The translations under genes were made by a program, and so were the position numbers. Positions 1 through 9,150 of a stretch of DNA of 64,000 nucleotides are shown here, in pieces. Under the pieces are notes generated by a model. The model did no database searches. It worked only from the letters and a program-made list of their open reading frames with translations, and was not told the DNA's origin. Source of the stretch: Pseudomicrostroma phylloplanum (lineage: Eukaryota > Basidiomycota > Exobasidiomycetes > Microstromatales). Numbering within the stretch: position 1 is the stretch's first letter; each line of letters opens with the position of its first letter. Location: assembly GCA_039545275.1 (NCBI GenBank), contig BCHS01000020.1, forward strand, positions 310,001-374,000, read 5' to 3'.

Positions 1-1
1 A

Positions 2-718
2 CAATGCGGTCTCCTTCGCGATCCACTCGAACCACAACCCAGCCCGCTGCCTGCAGTGCAGGATAGTGGAGTATCGACATCGGAGTCGGGTCGCCACTCG
101 CGCTTTGCCGAAGATCTAAGATCACATGCACAAAAACTTTCCTGGCCACTTTCCCTCGTCACGAGCAATCCCGAGATTCTGCTGCGCCCGGCGCATCGCA
201 AGCGATATCTACCCTCGAAGCGCTTCTCTGGCCTCGCCCTGCCGACGCTTCTGCCAAGCGGCGGCGGCGCTGTCCCCCATTCTGGCCATTCCCGTCCCGT
301 ATCTCCCACCACGCCCTGCGTCGCACCTCTCTCCGCCCTCGCCGGCTCCTCGTCCAGATCGGCCGGCTTGCAGGGCAGGGACGCGGCTGGGCTCACGACG
401 GTGCACATGCCCGTCCCGGACGGGGAGACGATGCCTCTGCTTCTCCACTACCTCTACCATCATGCCCTGCCACACCTCGCCAGGGCCCTTAACCGGCAGG
501 CCACCTCGTCGGCCACTGCCACCGCCGCCGCCGAGGGGCGGTGTGCAGACGCAGACGCAGACGCAGATTGGGAGGTGCAAAGAGAGGAGCACTACCGTCG
601 TCTGATCGGGGGACTGATTGCCAACTTCGACTATCTAGGCGTCGAGGAGCGAGAGCCCAGAGAGTGGCTCGCGGCCGAGTGGAAGCGGCTAAGGGCGCCG
701 TCTCATCGTTCCGCATAG
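2..718 (+). CDS. Clp1-like protein, C-terminal fragment (gene runs off the left edge)
   Basis: An open frame runs from the window edge to a TAG at 716-718 with no stop, so this is the 3' part of a gene that starts outside the window. The visible ~238 residues hold a basic stretch (PAHRKRYLPSKRFSGLALP), a Ser/Pro/Ala-rich middle, and a C-terminal part with PVPDGETMPLLLHYLYHHAL and later LIGGLIANFDYLGVEEREP then REWLAAEW. This arrangement (short hydrophobic LLHYLYH element, then an Ala/Asp spacer, then a closing helix with a conserved Trp) resembles the C-terminus of basidiomycete Clp1 (clampless) proteins, which control dikaryon development. That match is from memory of the family and is tentative. 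A short Ala-Asp repeat (ADADADAD) interrupts the domain. A BTB-like fold is an alternative. Confidence 0.45.
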   Translation, partial: QCGLLRDPLEPQPSPLPAVQDSGVSTSESGRHSRFAEDLRSHAQKLSWPLSLVTSNPEILLRPAHRKRYLPSKRFSGLALPTLLPSGGGAVPHSGHSRPVSPTTPCVAPLSALAGSSSRSAGLQGRDAAGLTTVHMPVPDGETMPLLLHYLYHHALPHLARALNRQATSSATATAAAEGRCADADADADWEVQREEHYRRLIGGLIANFDYLGVEEREPREWLAAEWKRLRAPSHRSA

Positions 719-1220
719 TAGCTTGTCTTTCCGTTGTGTTATACCTTTTTCGCGTTCTCCTGTACTGCATATATACCTCTACGTACTTACCCATAGCTCT
801 TTTGCTTGCAAACATAGACATGTCTTCAGGCTTACCCTGACCCTGCCCAGGCCCAGCTCGTTTGTTTTGTTCAGGTCTGTTCGCAGTGGCAATGGACGAC
901 TCGGGGAAATTGCGTCCACGAGATCCCCCGATCCTCATCGTAGCCTTTGATCCTGCTCAGCTCTCACATGGCGGCGCTCGTGTAGTCAAACAAAGGCGCT
1001 CTCAGTGTGCGTGATGCAGATGTGAATGTGGTTGATGTATGGAAGACAGAGAGGCAGACAAACAACTACATGGTGGGTCGAACCTGGCAAAGTGACTGCT
1101 CAACGGGCAACGTCAGATTGCACAGGAGGAGAGCGACAGGGGGTCTGACAGGGCGACTCTGCCGTCTCCACAAGTTCAGTGAGGGATGATGGACAAGTGC
1201 GTGGGTGACGAGAGGCGTAT
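719..1220. other. Intergenic, 3' flanks of two convergent genes
   Basis: This stretch lies between the stop of the Clp1-like fragment (plus) and the stop of RPL34 (minus). It holds AT-richer 3'-flank sequence and only short chance frames. No RNA gene or repeat was seen. Confidence 0.5.
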
Positions 1221-1866
1221 CTACTTCTTGGCCGAGGCAGCCTTGACCACTTGCTTGACAATCTTTGCCTCCTCGACGAGGAAAGCTCGGATGATCCTGA
1301 GGAGATGAAAAGAGGCAGAGGACGAGAGTCAGTAGATGAACGACAAGTCGATGTTGCAGATCTGTAGACCCCTCCGAGACGACGAGGCCGGTCGCAAGTG
1401 CTGAAAGATACGCTAAGGCGCAGCAGCTTGGCGAAGATGACGCTACACCCTCGTGTCCCGTTGCCGGTGTGATAGGGCTGACACCCTGCTCCTCCAACTT
1501 CGTCCCACAAGCAAGTCCTGGCTCATGCCTGTCTTTTCGCTTGCCGTCCATCCCTCTGCACCTTCGCCCTTTCTGATAGCAGACGACGGTCATGACAACT
1601 TACCTGGTTCGCACGCAGTTGGCACACCTGCTTCCACCGTAAGCCCTCTGCACAGTCTTTCCAGTCTTGGAGATGGTGGCGTACTCCCTAGGCCTCATAG
1701 CCTTGATACCGGGGAGGGCAGTGTGGCAGTCACCGCACTTGGGGGAAGTAGGCAACTTCTTGATGTGCAGGTAACGCAGCTTTCCACCGGGAGTCTTGAC
1801 GACACGACGACGGTTCGACTTGGTGTTGTATGGGGTGCGCTTGCGCAGAGTAACTCGCTCGGCCAT
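1221..1866 (-). CDS. RPL34: 60S ribosomal protein eL34
   Basis: Cytosolic large-subunit ribosomal protein of 112 residues, the usual size for eL34. Two coding exons: 1866-1604 and 1296-1221, joined in phase through a GTAAGT donor and a CTCCTCAG acceptor (the codon AGG is split). Exon 1 carries the family signature: MAERVTLRKR, NTKSNRRRVVKTPGGKLRY, then CGDC and a second Cys pair CANC that together form the zinc-binding motif. Exon 2 encodes RIIRAFLVEE and a Lys-rich end. The intron is 307 nt, longer than most others here. Immediately before the ATG stands a pyrimidine tract followed by CAG, with TACTGAC upstream as a plausible branch point, so a leader intron probably ends right at the start codon; I could not place its donor with confidence. 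The identification is firm. Confidence 0.97.
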
Positions 1867-3796
1867 CTGAGAGAGAGAGGAAGTAAGGTGGGCAGAGGCG
1901 GAGAGTCAGTACACAGTGACCGAGCATCTTGGCATTCTGTATTCTCTGTTCTGCCCTCCCAGGATCTACGGTCCGCTGTCCCTCTGCAGACCTGCTCTCT
2001 GGACAACCATTCGCTGTGATGACGAGCGATGTAGTGTTCTTTCGCAGTGCCCAAGGCAAAGACCATGCCGGTGATTGCACTTCGCCCTGATGCTAGACTG
2101 TATGCTGGCTCGTGTACACAAGACGCAGCAAGCAGTCTAGCGATCAAAGCGAGGAAGCATGGCCTTCCCCAGGTGATCGTTTGCCCTTCAAGAGCAACGG
2201 GCTCCTTTCCCTTTCCATTGCAGTGCCGCTGCTGACCTCGTCGCCTCTACCGAGCAGCGGCCGATCCTCCCTCTTCTTGCGTCCACCAGTGGCCTAAGCA
2301 GGAGGCACGAGTCCCGCCGGATGCCTGCCACCATCCCAATCGTCATGCACGTAGCAAGTCGTATGCGGGGACTGATAATCACCTTGAGGTAATGTGTTGG
2401 GGGATGAAGTTGAGGGGTATGAGAAAGGTGAACGAGGTTGAGGTAGTCGAGTGGAAGGAATGGCAAATCTCCCTGCGAGGCCTACGCCTCGGGCCCTGCC
2501 TCGCCCTGCGCCTGCGCCTGCGCTTCGAGGCTAGCTCAAATTCGCTGCCTCCCCGGGTCGCCCGCGGGCACAGAGGCTGGGCTGGCTCGGGTTGCGACTA
2601 CGGTGCGCGACCCGGCTACGCTTTCCGTCTGACCCGGGCGACGGAAGTAGGGTTAGCTGAGCCATAGCTCGACCGACGCCCGCCGCTACCACTGATGGCC
2701 TGGCTGCGTGGTGTGCTTCAGCTCAACGAGGCTCACTACTATCACTCTCATATTGAAGAAGCCGTCTTACGGCTACATGATGCCACCATGAGCACAACCG
2801 CTGCCTCACCACCGCGTTCATGGACGTGCACCTGGGCGATGCTGCAGGCAAACGAAGGGGTCTCTGGCTTACTGCTAATAGTCCATTGAAGCTTTTCCCG
2901 GACAGGCCCGACTAATTGATACACCACGCTCAGCAACAGATTGCATTTCCCCACCGCTATGAGGCAGCATGACCGGCGGGTGGATGCGGGNACGGGTGGG
3001 ATAGCACGCCAATGAGACGCCCAGGTTCATCACGTGACTCGTGACCTGTTCCGTTGTGATTTGTGCGGGCGGGGCGGCGAATGGAGGGCATGCCGTTTCG
3101 GCCGCCTTGTCCGGGCCAGGCCTGGCAGCTGACCCTGGAGCGACACACCCTCCAAGCCTCGCGCCTTGCGTCTCGCGCCTTGGAAGCTTCGCTAGACGGA
3201 GTGGCGTGGGGGCGGAGAAAGACTTACCCCGCATCGCACGCCGTACCGCCTCCACTCTTCATCTCGGTCGCCTGTGCCCGTCTGCCTGGACTGAGTTGCC
3301 AGCACGCCGGCGAAGCAATAGATGGGAGGCGTTGGCAGTGGTATGGGATGCCGGTCGGGCAGAGGGTAGAGTTGGGGACGGTCTCTGGTAGCCAAGTGCT
3401 GCTGCCTCAGCGGTGCAGAGGGAGAGGAAGCAGTGGCAGCTTCTAAGCCAAACCCCAGGATCGGATTTATCTTTTCTTGGCCGGCGGTCGTCGCCCGTGG
3501 AAAGCCTGCAGGAGAGCTTGGGCGTGGGCGTGACAGGGGGCAGCAGCCCTGTGGGACAAAGTACTTAACCCCGCGACGAGTCCCTTCCCTCCCTCGACTT
3601 GCGCACTTTGTAATCCCTCCTTCTGCCTCACCACGACAAGACAGCTGCGATTCATTTACTTGCACACTCACGACGGTCCCTTGTAGCTTGTCGTCTCCCT
3701 TCTTCCACGCCCCTGTCTGCTCCACCCCACACATCCCAGAGTCTACTCTACTCGCACTCGACCTCCTCCTCCACTTCATCCGCACCCACTGCGACA
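1867..3796. other. Intergenic, promoters of RPL34 and acetyl-CoA synthetase
   Basis: Divergent upstream region of about 1.9 kb between RPL34 (minus) and the acetyl-CoA synthetase gene (plus). No convincing gene was found; the frames here lack family features and have irregular composition. It contains one unresolved base at 2991 and a palindromic E-box at 3030. Pyrimidine-rich DNA (about 3560-3790) precedes the downstream ATG and probably includes the transcript leader. Confidence 0.5.
3030..3037. promoter_or_regulatory. Palindromic E-box TCACGTGA
   Basis: A perfect 8-bp palindrome, TCACGTGA, followed at once by a second GTGAC half-site. It has the form bound by bHLH factors of the Cbf1/USF type. 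It lies about 760 bp upstream of the acetyl-CoA synthetase ATG and about 1.16 kb from the RPL34 ATG. A regulatory role is inferred only. Confidence 0.35.
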
Positions 3797-6234
3797 ATGG
3801 CAGAGTATCGCGAGGTACCCACCTACGACATCCCTTTGCGGCTGCAGGGAAAGGACGACAAGGTCCACAAGAGGCCCAAGCCTCATATTGATGCCGCTAC
3901 CTACAAGTCCAACTACCAGGCGTCCATCACAAAGGTTGACGGTGAGTGCTCGCAGCCTTGCACCGGGATTGGGGTCGAGTGCGGAGGAGGTCATAGCAGC
4001 GAGAGTCGCAGGCAGGGGATACCAGAGAGCAGCGGTAGCCTCTATGAGACTGCGTACTGACTTCTCGTGCCTGCTCTTCGCTTCTCTTTGCCTTGCGTTT
4101 CAACAGAGTTTTGGGGAAAGGTGAGCATTCTTGTCCCAGGCGAGATTGAGGCCCTCAGCCCTCGACAGCCTGGGCCGTGCTGAGAAGCTTTCGAGCTCTA
4201 CAGCAGGCTCTACCCGCCTCTGTGAACCACACATTGACCCACAAGCCTGCTCTCTCTGCCTCCTTCTTTCTCTCTAGCTCGGACGTGAGACGATTGACTG
4301 GGATGTACCCTTCAAGACTGTCCGCCATGGAGACTTTGAAAAGGGAGACGTAGCTTGGTTCCCCGAGGGACAGCTCAACGCTTCCTACAACTGTGTGGAC
4401 AGGTGGGCCTACAAGTGCCCCGATAAGGTGAGTAAGAGCTTTTGTGCCCTGGAGGAACCCTGAGTGCCCTGCTTCGAAGCTCTGTGGTGGCTCAGTACGT
4501 GTACTGACTCGCATACACATGTCTCGTCGCGTCTCCACTTCTTAGACTGCCATCATCTGGGAGGCCGATGAGCCCGGACAGGGCAAGGAAATCACCTACA
4601 AGGAGCTCCTTGCGCAAGTGTCTCAGGTGGCCAATGCTCTTCTCGACATGGGTGTTCGCAAGGGAGATGCCGTCATCGTTTACCTCCCCATGATTCCAGA
4701 GGCAGCCGTTGCCCTTCTGGCCTGTGCCCGTATCGGAGCCGTGCACTCGGTAGTCTTCGCTGGCTTTTCCGCCGACTCGCTGCGTGACCGAACCGTAGAC
4801 TGTGACGCCCGAGTCGTCATCACCACGGACGAGGGCAAGCGAGGAGGACGAACGATTGCAACCAAGTCGATTGTCGATGCTGCCCTCAAGGAGTGCCCCA
4901 AGGTCGAGCACTGCTTGGTCGTCAAGCGAACCGGCTCCGATGTTGCGTGGCAGGAAGGCCGCGACAAGTGGTGGCACGAGGCCGCTGCTGCCCAGCGACC
5001 CTACTGCCCGCCTGTGCCCGTGAGCTCCGAGGACCCTCTGTTCATTCTGTACACCTCGGGATCCACTGGAAAGCCCAAGGGAGTGGTGCACACTACTGCA
5101 GGATATCTGCTCGGCACTGCGCTCACTGTGAAGCACATCTTCGACACTCACGAGGACGACAAGTTTGCTTGCATGGCTGACGTCGGATGGATCACTGGTC
5201 ATTCGTACATCGTCTACGGACCTCTGATGAACGGTATCACCACTCTCATCTTCGAGTCGACCCCCGTCTACCCTACCGCTTCGAGATACTGGGAGGTAGT
5301 TGCACAGCACAAGATTACACAGTTCTACACTGCTCCCACCTCCATTCGTCTCTTGCGCCGCCTTGGAGAGGAGCACGTGCAGGGCCACGATCTGAGCTCC
5401 CTGCGAGTCATCGGCACAGTAGGAGAGCCCATCAACCCCGAAGCTTGGGACTGGTACAATGAGAACGTCGGCAAGAAGGAGTGCGCCGTCGTTGACACCT
5501 ACTGGCAGACTGAGACGGGTGCTCACATGATTGCGCCTTTCCCAGGTGCTACCAAGACGAAGCCAGGAGCGGCCACTGTGCCCTTCTGGGGTGTAGAGCT
5601 GGCTCTTCTGGACCCCACTTCGGGACAGGTGCTTGAAGGCAACGAGGTCGAGGGTGTCTTGGCCGTCAAGCAGCCATGGCCCTCGATGGCTCGAACCATC
5701 AAGGGAGACCACCAGCGATTCCTGGATGTGTACATGAAGCCCTACCCCGGCTACTACTTTACCGGTGACGGTGCAGCAAGGGACAAGGACGGCTACATCT
5801 GGATCAAGGGAAGGGTGGACGACGTCTGCAACGTCTCTGGCCACCGTATCGGTACAGCCGAGATCGAGAGCGCCCTGATTCAGCACCCAGGTGTCTCGGA
5901 GAGCGCCGTAGTGGGTGTTCCCGACGAGGTGACAGGCCAGTCCATCTGTGCCTACGTGGCCCTCAAGCCTTCCTTCTCGTACGACTCAGAGGACGCCTTG
6001 GTTAAAGAGCTGGTCCTGCAAGTCAGGAGAAACATCGGTCCCTTTGCTGCTCCCAAGATGATCCTCATTGTGAATGACCTGCCCAAGACGAGGAGTGGAA
6101 AGATCATGAGGAGGATCCTGAGGAAGATTGCCTCCAACGAGGCTGACCAGCTGGGTGACTTGAGCTCCCTGGCTGACCCGTCGGTCGTGGAGAAGCTCAA
6201 GGACGATTGGCTCAAGAAGGCTGGCAAGAAGTAA
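3797..6234 (+). CDS. ACS1: Acetyl-coenzyme A synthetase (AMP-forming)
   Basis: Makes acetyl-CoA from acetate, ATP and CoA; 665 residues, normal for the family. Exons: 3797-3941, 4107-4120, 4278-4427 and 4546-6234. The second exon is only 14 nt and completes EFWGK, part of the conserved N-terminal ACS motif; dropping it would break the frame. Visible motifs: the adenylate-forming P-loop [11 protein letters not shown] (about residues 272-282), DTYWQTETG for acetate/AMP binding, YYFTGDGA with the hinge region [13 protein letters not shown], and [10 protein letters not shown] near residue 617, whose Lys is the one acetylated in this family. No mitochondrial or secretion signal is evident, so cytosolic/nuclear action is likely. 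The start gives [10 protein letters not shown] and is preceded by pyrimidine-rich leader DNA. The exon joins are supported by phase and by continuous family sequence. Confidence 0.97.
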
Positions 6235-7550
6235 AGAGGGACGAGGCGCTGCCAAGGTGAAGAGGAACAAGGCGGTCGAGTCTCTTTTGATGTATGCTGG
6301 TGACAGTGGTGTAGGGCCTGAGAGAAGATGGGACGCAATTGGTGGGCTAGGATACCGATGTGACGGCTTCTTTCGTCTGCTTTCGGAATGCTAAAGATAC
6401 AAGTTCAACAAGATGAGTGATGCACTAGTTGAGCCGTGCTGAGGGAGGAAGTGGGCTGGAGTGTAGAGGCATCGTGGGCAAGAGCTTGACAGGATGAGCT
6501 CCTTGTTCGCTCTTGCAAGATCTCAGTGCAGGCTTCCCGGGCAAGGCGGGGCAGCGTGGAGCGGTGCGAATTTCGGCTCGCAGACTCAAGGTGATCAGTA
6601 CAGCAGAGGCAAAGGCGTCGGGTCCCTGGTTCCCACTGCGCTCCGCTCTGCTACGCTACGCTACATTGCGCTCCACTCCTTGAGACACGCTTCATCAATT
6701 CACCCAGCAGGCACGCGCGATGATTCCTCAAGGCCCGAAGGTCCGAGAGGAGCGAGCGGATGTAGAGTGGGGTTGAGAAGAAGACGGTAGCATCATCGAG
6801 AGGGACACTTACGAGCAGGATTTCGCTCGCGTGGGCGTGGGGGTGTTCGTGTACCTGCAGGGAGGCAGGGAGGCTCCGGCAATTTGTCCGGGTGTCGGGT
6901 GTATAGTGCAAGGGCGAGGGGTAGGGGTCCAAAGCGGCTCGGCGAGCTAGCTAGCTCTGCATCTAGAGAGCAACGCACTTCGCTCCCACTCTCTCTCTAC
7001 AGTGAGCGGCAGGAGATGAGGGCTCGCGTGCTCACAGGACCCCTTCGGCGTATGGAGCGATGCGCCGCGATGCTCAGAGCTCAGCCAAGGAGGTGCGCGC
7101 GAGTAGGGGCGAGAGCAAACCTCGCGAGAGAGCTACGGGCAAAAAGTTTTGGTTCTTCCTGTCTGCCCTTGCTGATTTGCTCTGCCCTGAGGGAGCGTGG
7201 GTAAAAGAGAGAGTAAGGAGGTTGATTGATTGTTCCGCCACCCCTTGGACTTTCGACGTCACAGAGCAAAGGACGACGCCCTTGCTCTTCTCCGTGTGCT
7301 GCTGTCGAGAGGCTGTCCCGTCTATAAGCCAGCGTCGTGAGGGAGAAGTTCTTCCCGTACCTGCCCCCATCTTCCACTGCGCAGACGTTCTTTCCCTTTA
7401 CCCACGACGACGATTGCACCTTTCGCCTGCCCTTCGTCTTCAAGACGACTACCTAGCTTCTGGAAACTCATCGAGGCCCAGGGTGCAGCCCTGAACGGTA
7501 CCAGTCCCGTTACCAGTGCTGAAGAGGTCCTTTGTGAATCGTTCGCACAG
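6235..7550. other. Intergenic, promoter of the next plus-strand gene
   Basis: About 1.3 kb with no recognisable gene. A short CTACG iteration (GCTACGCTACGCTAC, near 6648) and pyrimidine-rich leader DNA before 7551 are the only features. CAG stands directly before the next ATG, so a leader intron is possible. Confidence 0.45.
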
Positions 7551-8867
7551 ATGTCTTCCGGCGCTCCTCCTCGACAGGACGCTACCAAGCCTGCACACCC
7601 TCCCGTCATCGGCAGGGCCAAATCTTCTGTGCCTCCTAGTGGACCAAACAAGCAGGCTCAGCTTCAGACTCAAGGCCAAGGCCAAGGTCAAGTTCAGCAA
7701 GGTCAGGCCCAGGGCCGTCGTTCTCATGATCCTACACTCGGGATAGAAACGATGGAAGGAGATCCTCGTCGATCGAGCTCCGTCAACCTCACCTCCAACG
7801 GCAACGGCAACGGCAACGGCAGACCAGGAGAAGCGCAACCTTCGGCTTTATCGACGGCGATGGGTAGGGGCAGCGGGGCATCCCAGCCAGCAACTCATCA
7901 GAACAGCTACCCAACAGGCTCACCTCAGATCTCCTCCTCGCCTGGTGCTCAGCCCCGCCTTAAGTCGCCCTTTGCCCCAGCGCACAGCGCCCCACCTACA
8001 CCTACGATGTCTCCCCCTATGAGAGTCGGCAAGGACCCGCGAAGCCCTGCAGCAACCTCGCCCACGGATGGCACAGCTGCGATGTGGAAGTCGGTTGACT
8101 TCAACGGCCATGGCCCGACCAACCACGCTGCAAGTATTGTCATACCCACACAGACTCTCGCTGCGACTTCTCCAATTGCGGCAGTACAGTCCTTCACGCC
8201 TTGCCCTGCGCCCACACTCACTCCCACGTCCGGCGGCAGACCTAGCACGCCCTCCTCCTCCCCCTCATCAACGTCCACGTACCAAATCACCCCCAACGGC
8301 TACGTCATCTTCGGTACCGACGCGCGCAGTCAGCAAGTGCGACGCGACATGTCGGACCTCCTCCCCATTCTCCTCCCCGGCCTCACCCTCAATACCGAGC
8401 CCGCAGCAGTAGCAGAATCCGAAGCCCAGCTGATGCGACTGTCCGAGAGTCTTGCCGTCGCACTACAGATGCGCTTCTACCTTTTGCAGGTGCTGAGAGG
8501 GAATTATAGCTGGCCACCGGTATCACCCAGGTGTTTGCCTATGTTTAATGAAGAGATGCTCAAGCTGGTTTGGCCGGGAGGAGGACAGCAGCGCAATGGA
8601 GCTGCCGATGTGGCACCGGGGAGTCAGAGGGAGCGTAAGAGGACCCGTCGAGGGACAACAGCCGGGGTACCCGACGAGGGAGATGCGATGATGAGCAACG
8701 GCAACGGCAATGGCGACCACCAGAATGGTGACTATGCCGCCGCTGCTGCTGCTGGTAGTCCTGCTGCTGCTGCTGCTGATACTCCTGGTGGTGGTGCATC
8801 GATGTCGCTACCTGCCTCCTTTTACCCCGACACCTCTGGTGGCGAGACGTCCTTCCGTCGAATGTAG
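7551..8867 (+). CDS. Low-complexity protein with one conserved-looking block, function unknown
   Basis: A single open frame of 438 residues starting at the first ATG after a pyrimidine-rich leader. I do not recognise the family. Residues 1-250 are rich in Gln, Gly, Ser, Pro and Thr with short NGNGNG runs, and are probably disordered. A denser block follows (about residues 245-345): TPNGYVIFGTD, a helix with QQVRRDMSDLLPILLPGL, then ESLAVALQMRFYLLQVLRGN and FNEEMLKLVW. It ends in a KRTRR basic patch and an Asn-Gly/Ala-rich tail. The basic patch could act as a nuclear signal. No membrane segment or signal peptide. A regulatory or scaffold role is possible, but nothing in the sequence proves it. 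No splice is needed. Confidence 0.65.
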   Translation: MSSGAPPRQDATKPAHPPVIGRAKSSVPPSGPNKQAQLQTQGQGQGQVQQGQAQGRRSHDPTLGIETMEGDPRRSSSVNLTSNGNGNGNGRPGEAQPSALSTAMGRGSGASQPATHQNSYPTGSPQISSSPGAQPRLKSPFAPAHSAPPTPTMSPPMRVGKDPRSPAATSPTDGTAAMWKSVDFNGHGPTNHAASIVIPTQTLAATSPIAAVQSFTPCPAPTLTPTSGGRPSTPSSSPSSTSTYQITPNGYVIFGTDARSQQVRRDMSDLLPILLPGLTLNTEPAAVAESEAQLMRLSESLAVALQMRFYLLQVLRGNYSWPPVSPRCLPMFNEEMLKLVWPGGGQQRNGAADVAPGSQRERKRTRRGTTAGVPDEGDAMMSNGNGNGDHQNGDYAAAAAAGSPAAAAADTPGGGASMSLPASFYPDTSGGETSFRRM

Positions 8868-9150
8868 GTAGGCGCAGCGCCTTCCAGCCACCATCCACAT
8901 AGCTTCCCCCACACCAAGTATACTCACAAGCATACGGTCGTCCGTACAGTACTTCCAGATCAGGGCCTCATACAGCCCATCGCCATGCCTCCAGGCAGTC
9001 GCTGTCGCGAGGCTCTCACTGTCCTTACACCCTCAGGTCTCTTCTGCAATGCTACCAATTTTCATCTGATTGCTTGTACGACGGCTGCACCCGTAGAGTG
9101 CCAGCAAACTCACCACTAACGTCTCTGCCCACCCTCTCCCTCTTCCCTCT

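Noticed and set aside
4492..5886. 464-codon open frame on the strand opposite acetyl-CoA synthetase
   Set aside because: It is an antisense shadow caused by strong codon bias of the real gene; its translation has no domain, and the sense strand is a certain gene.
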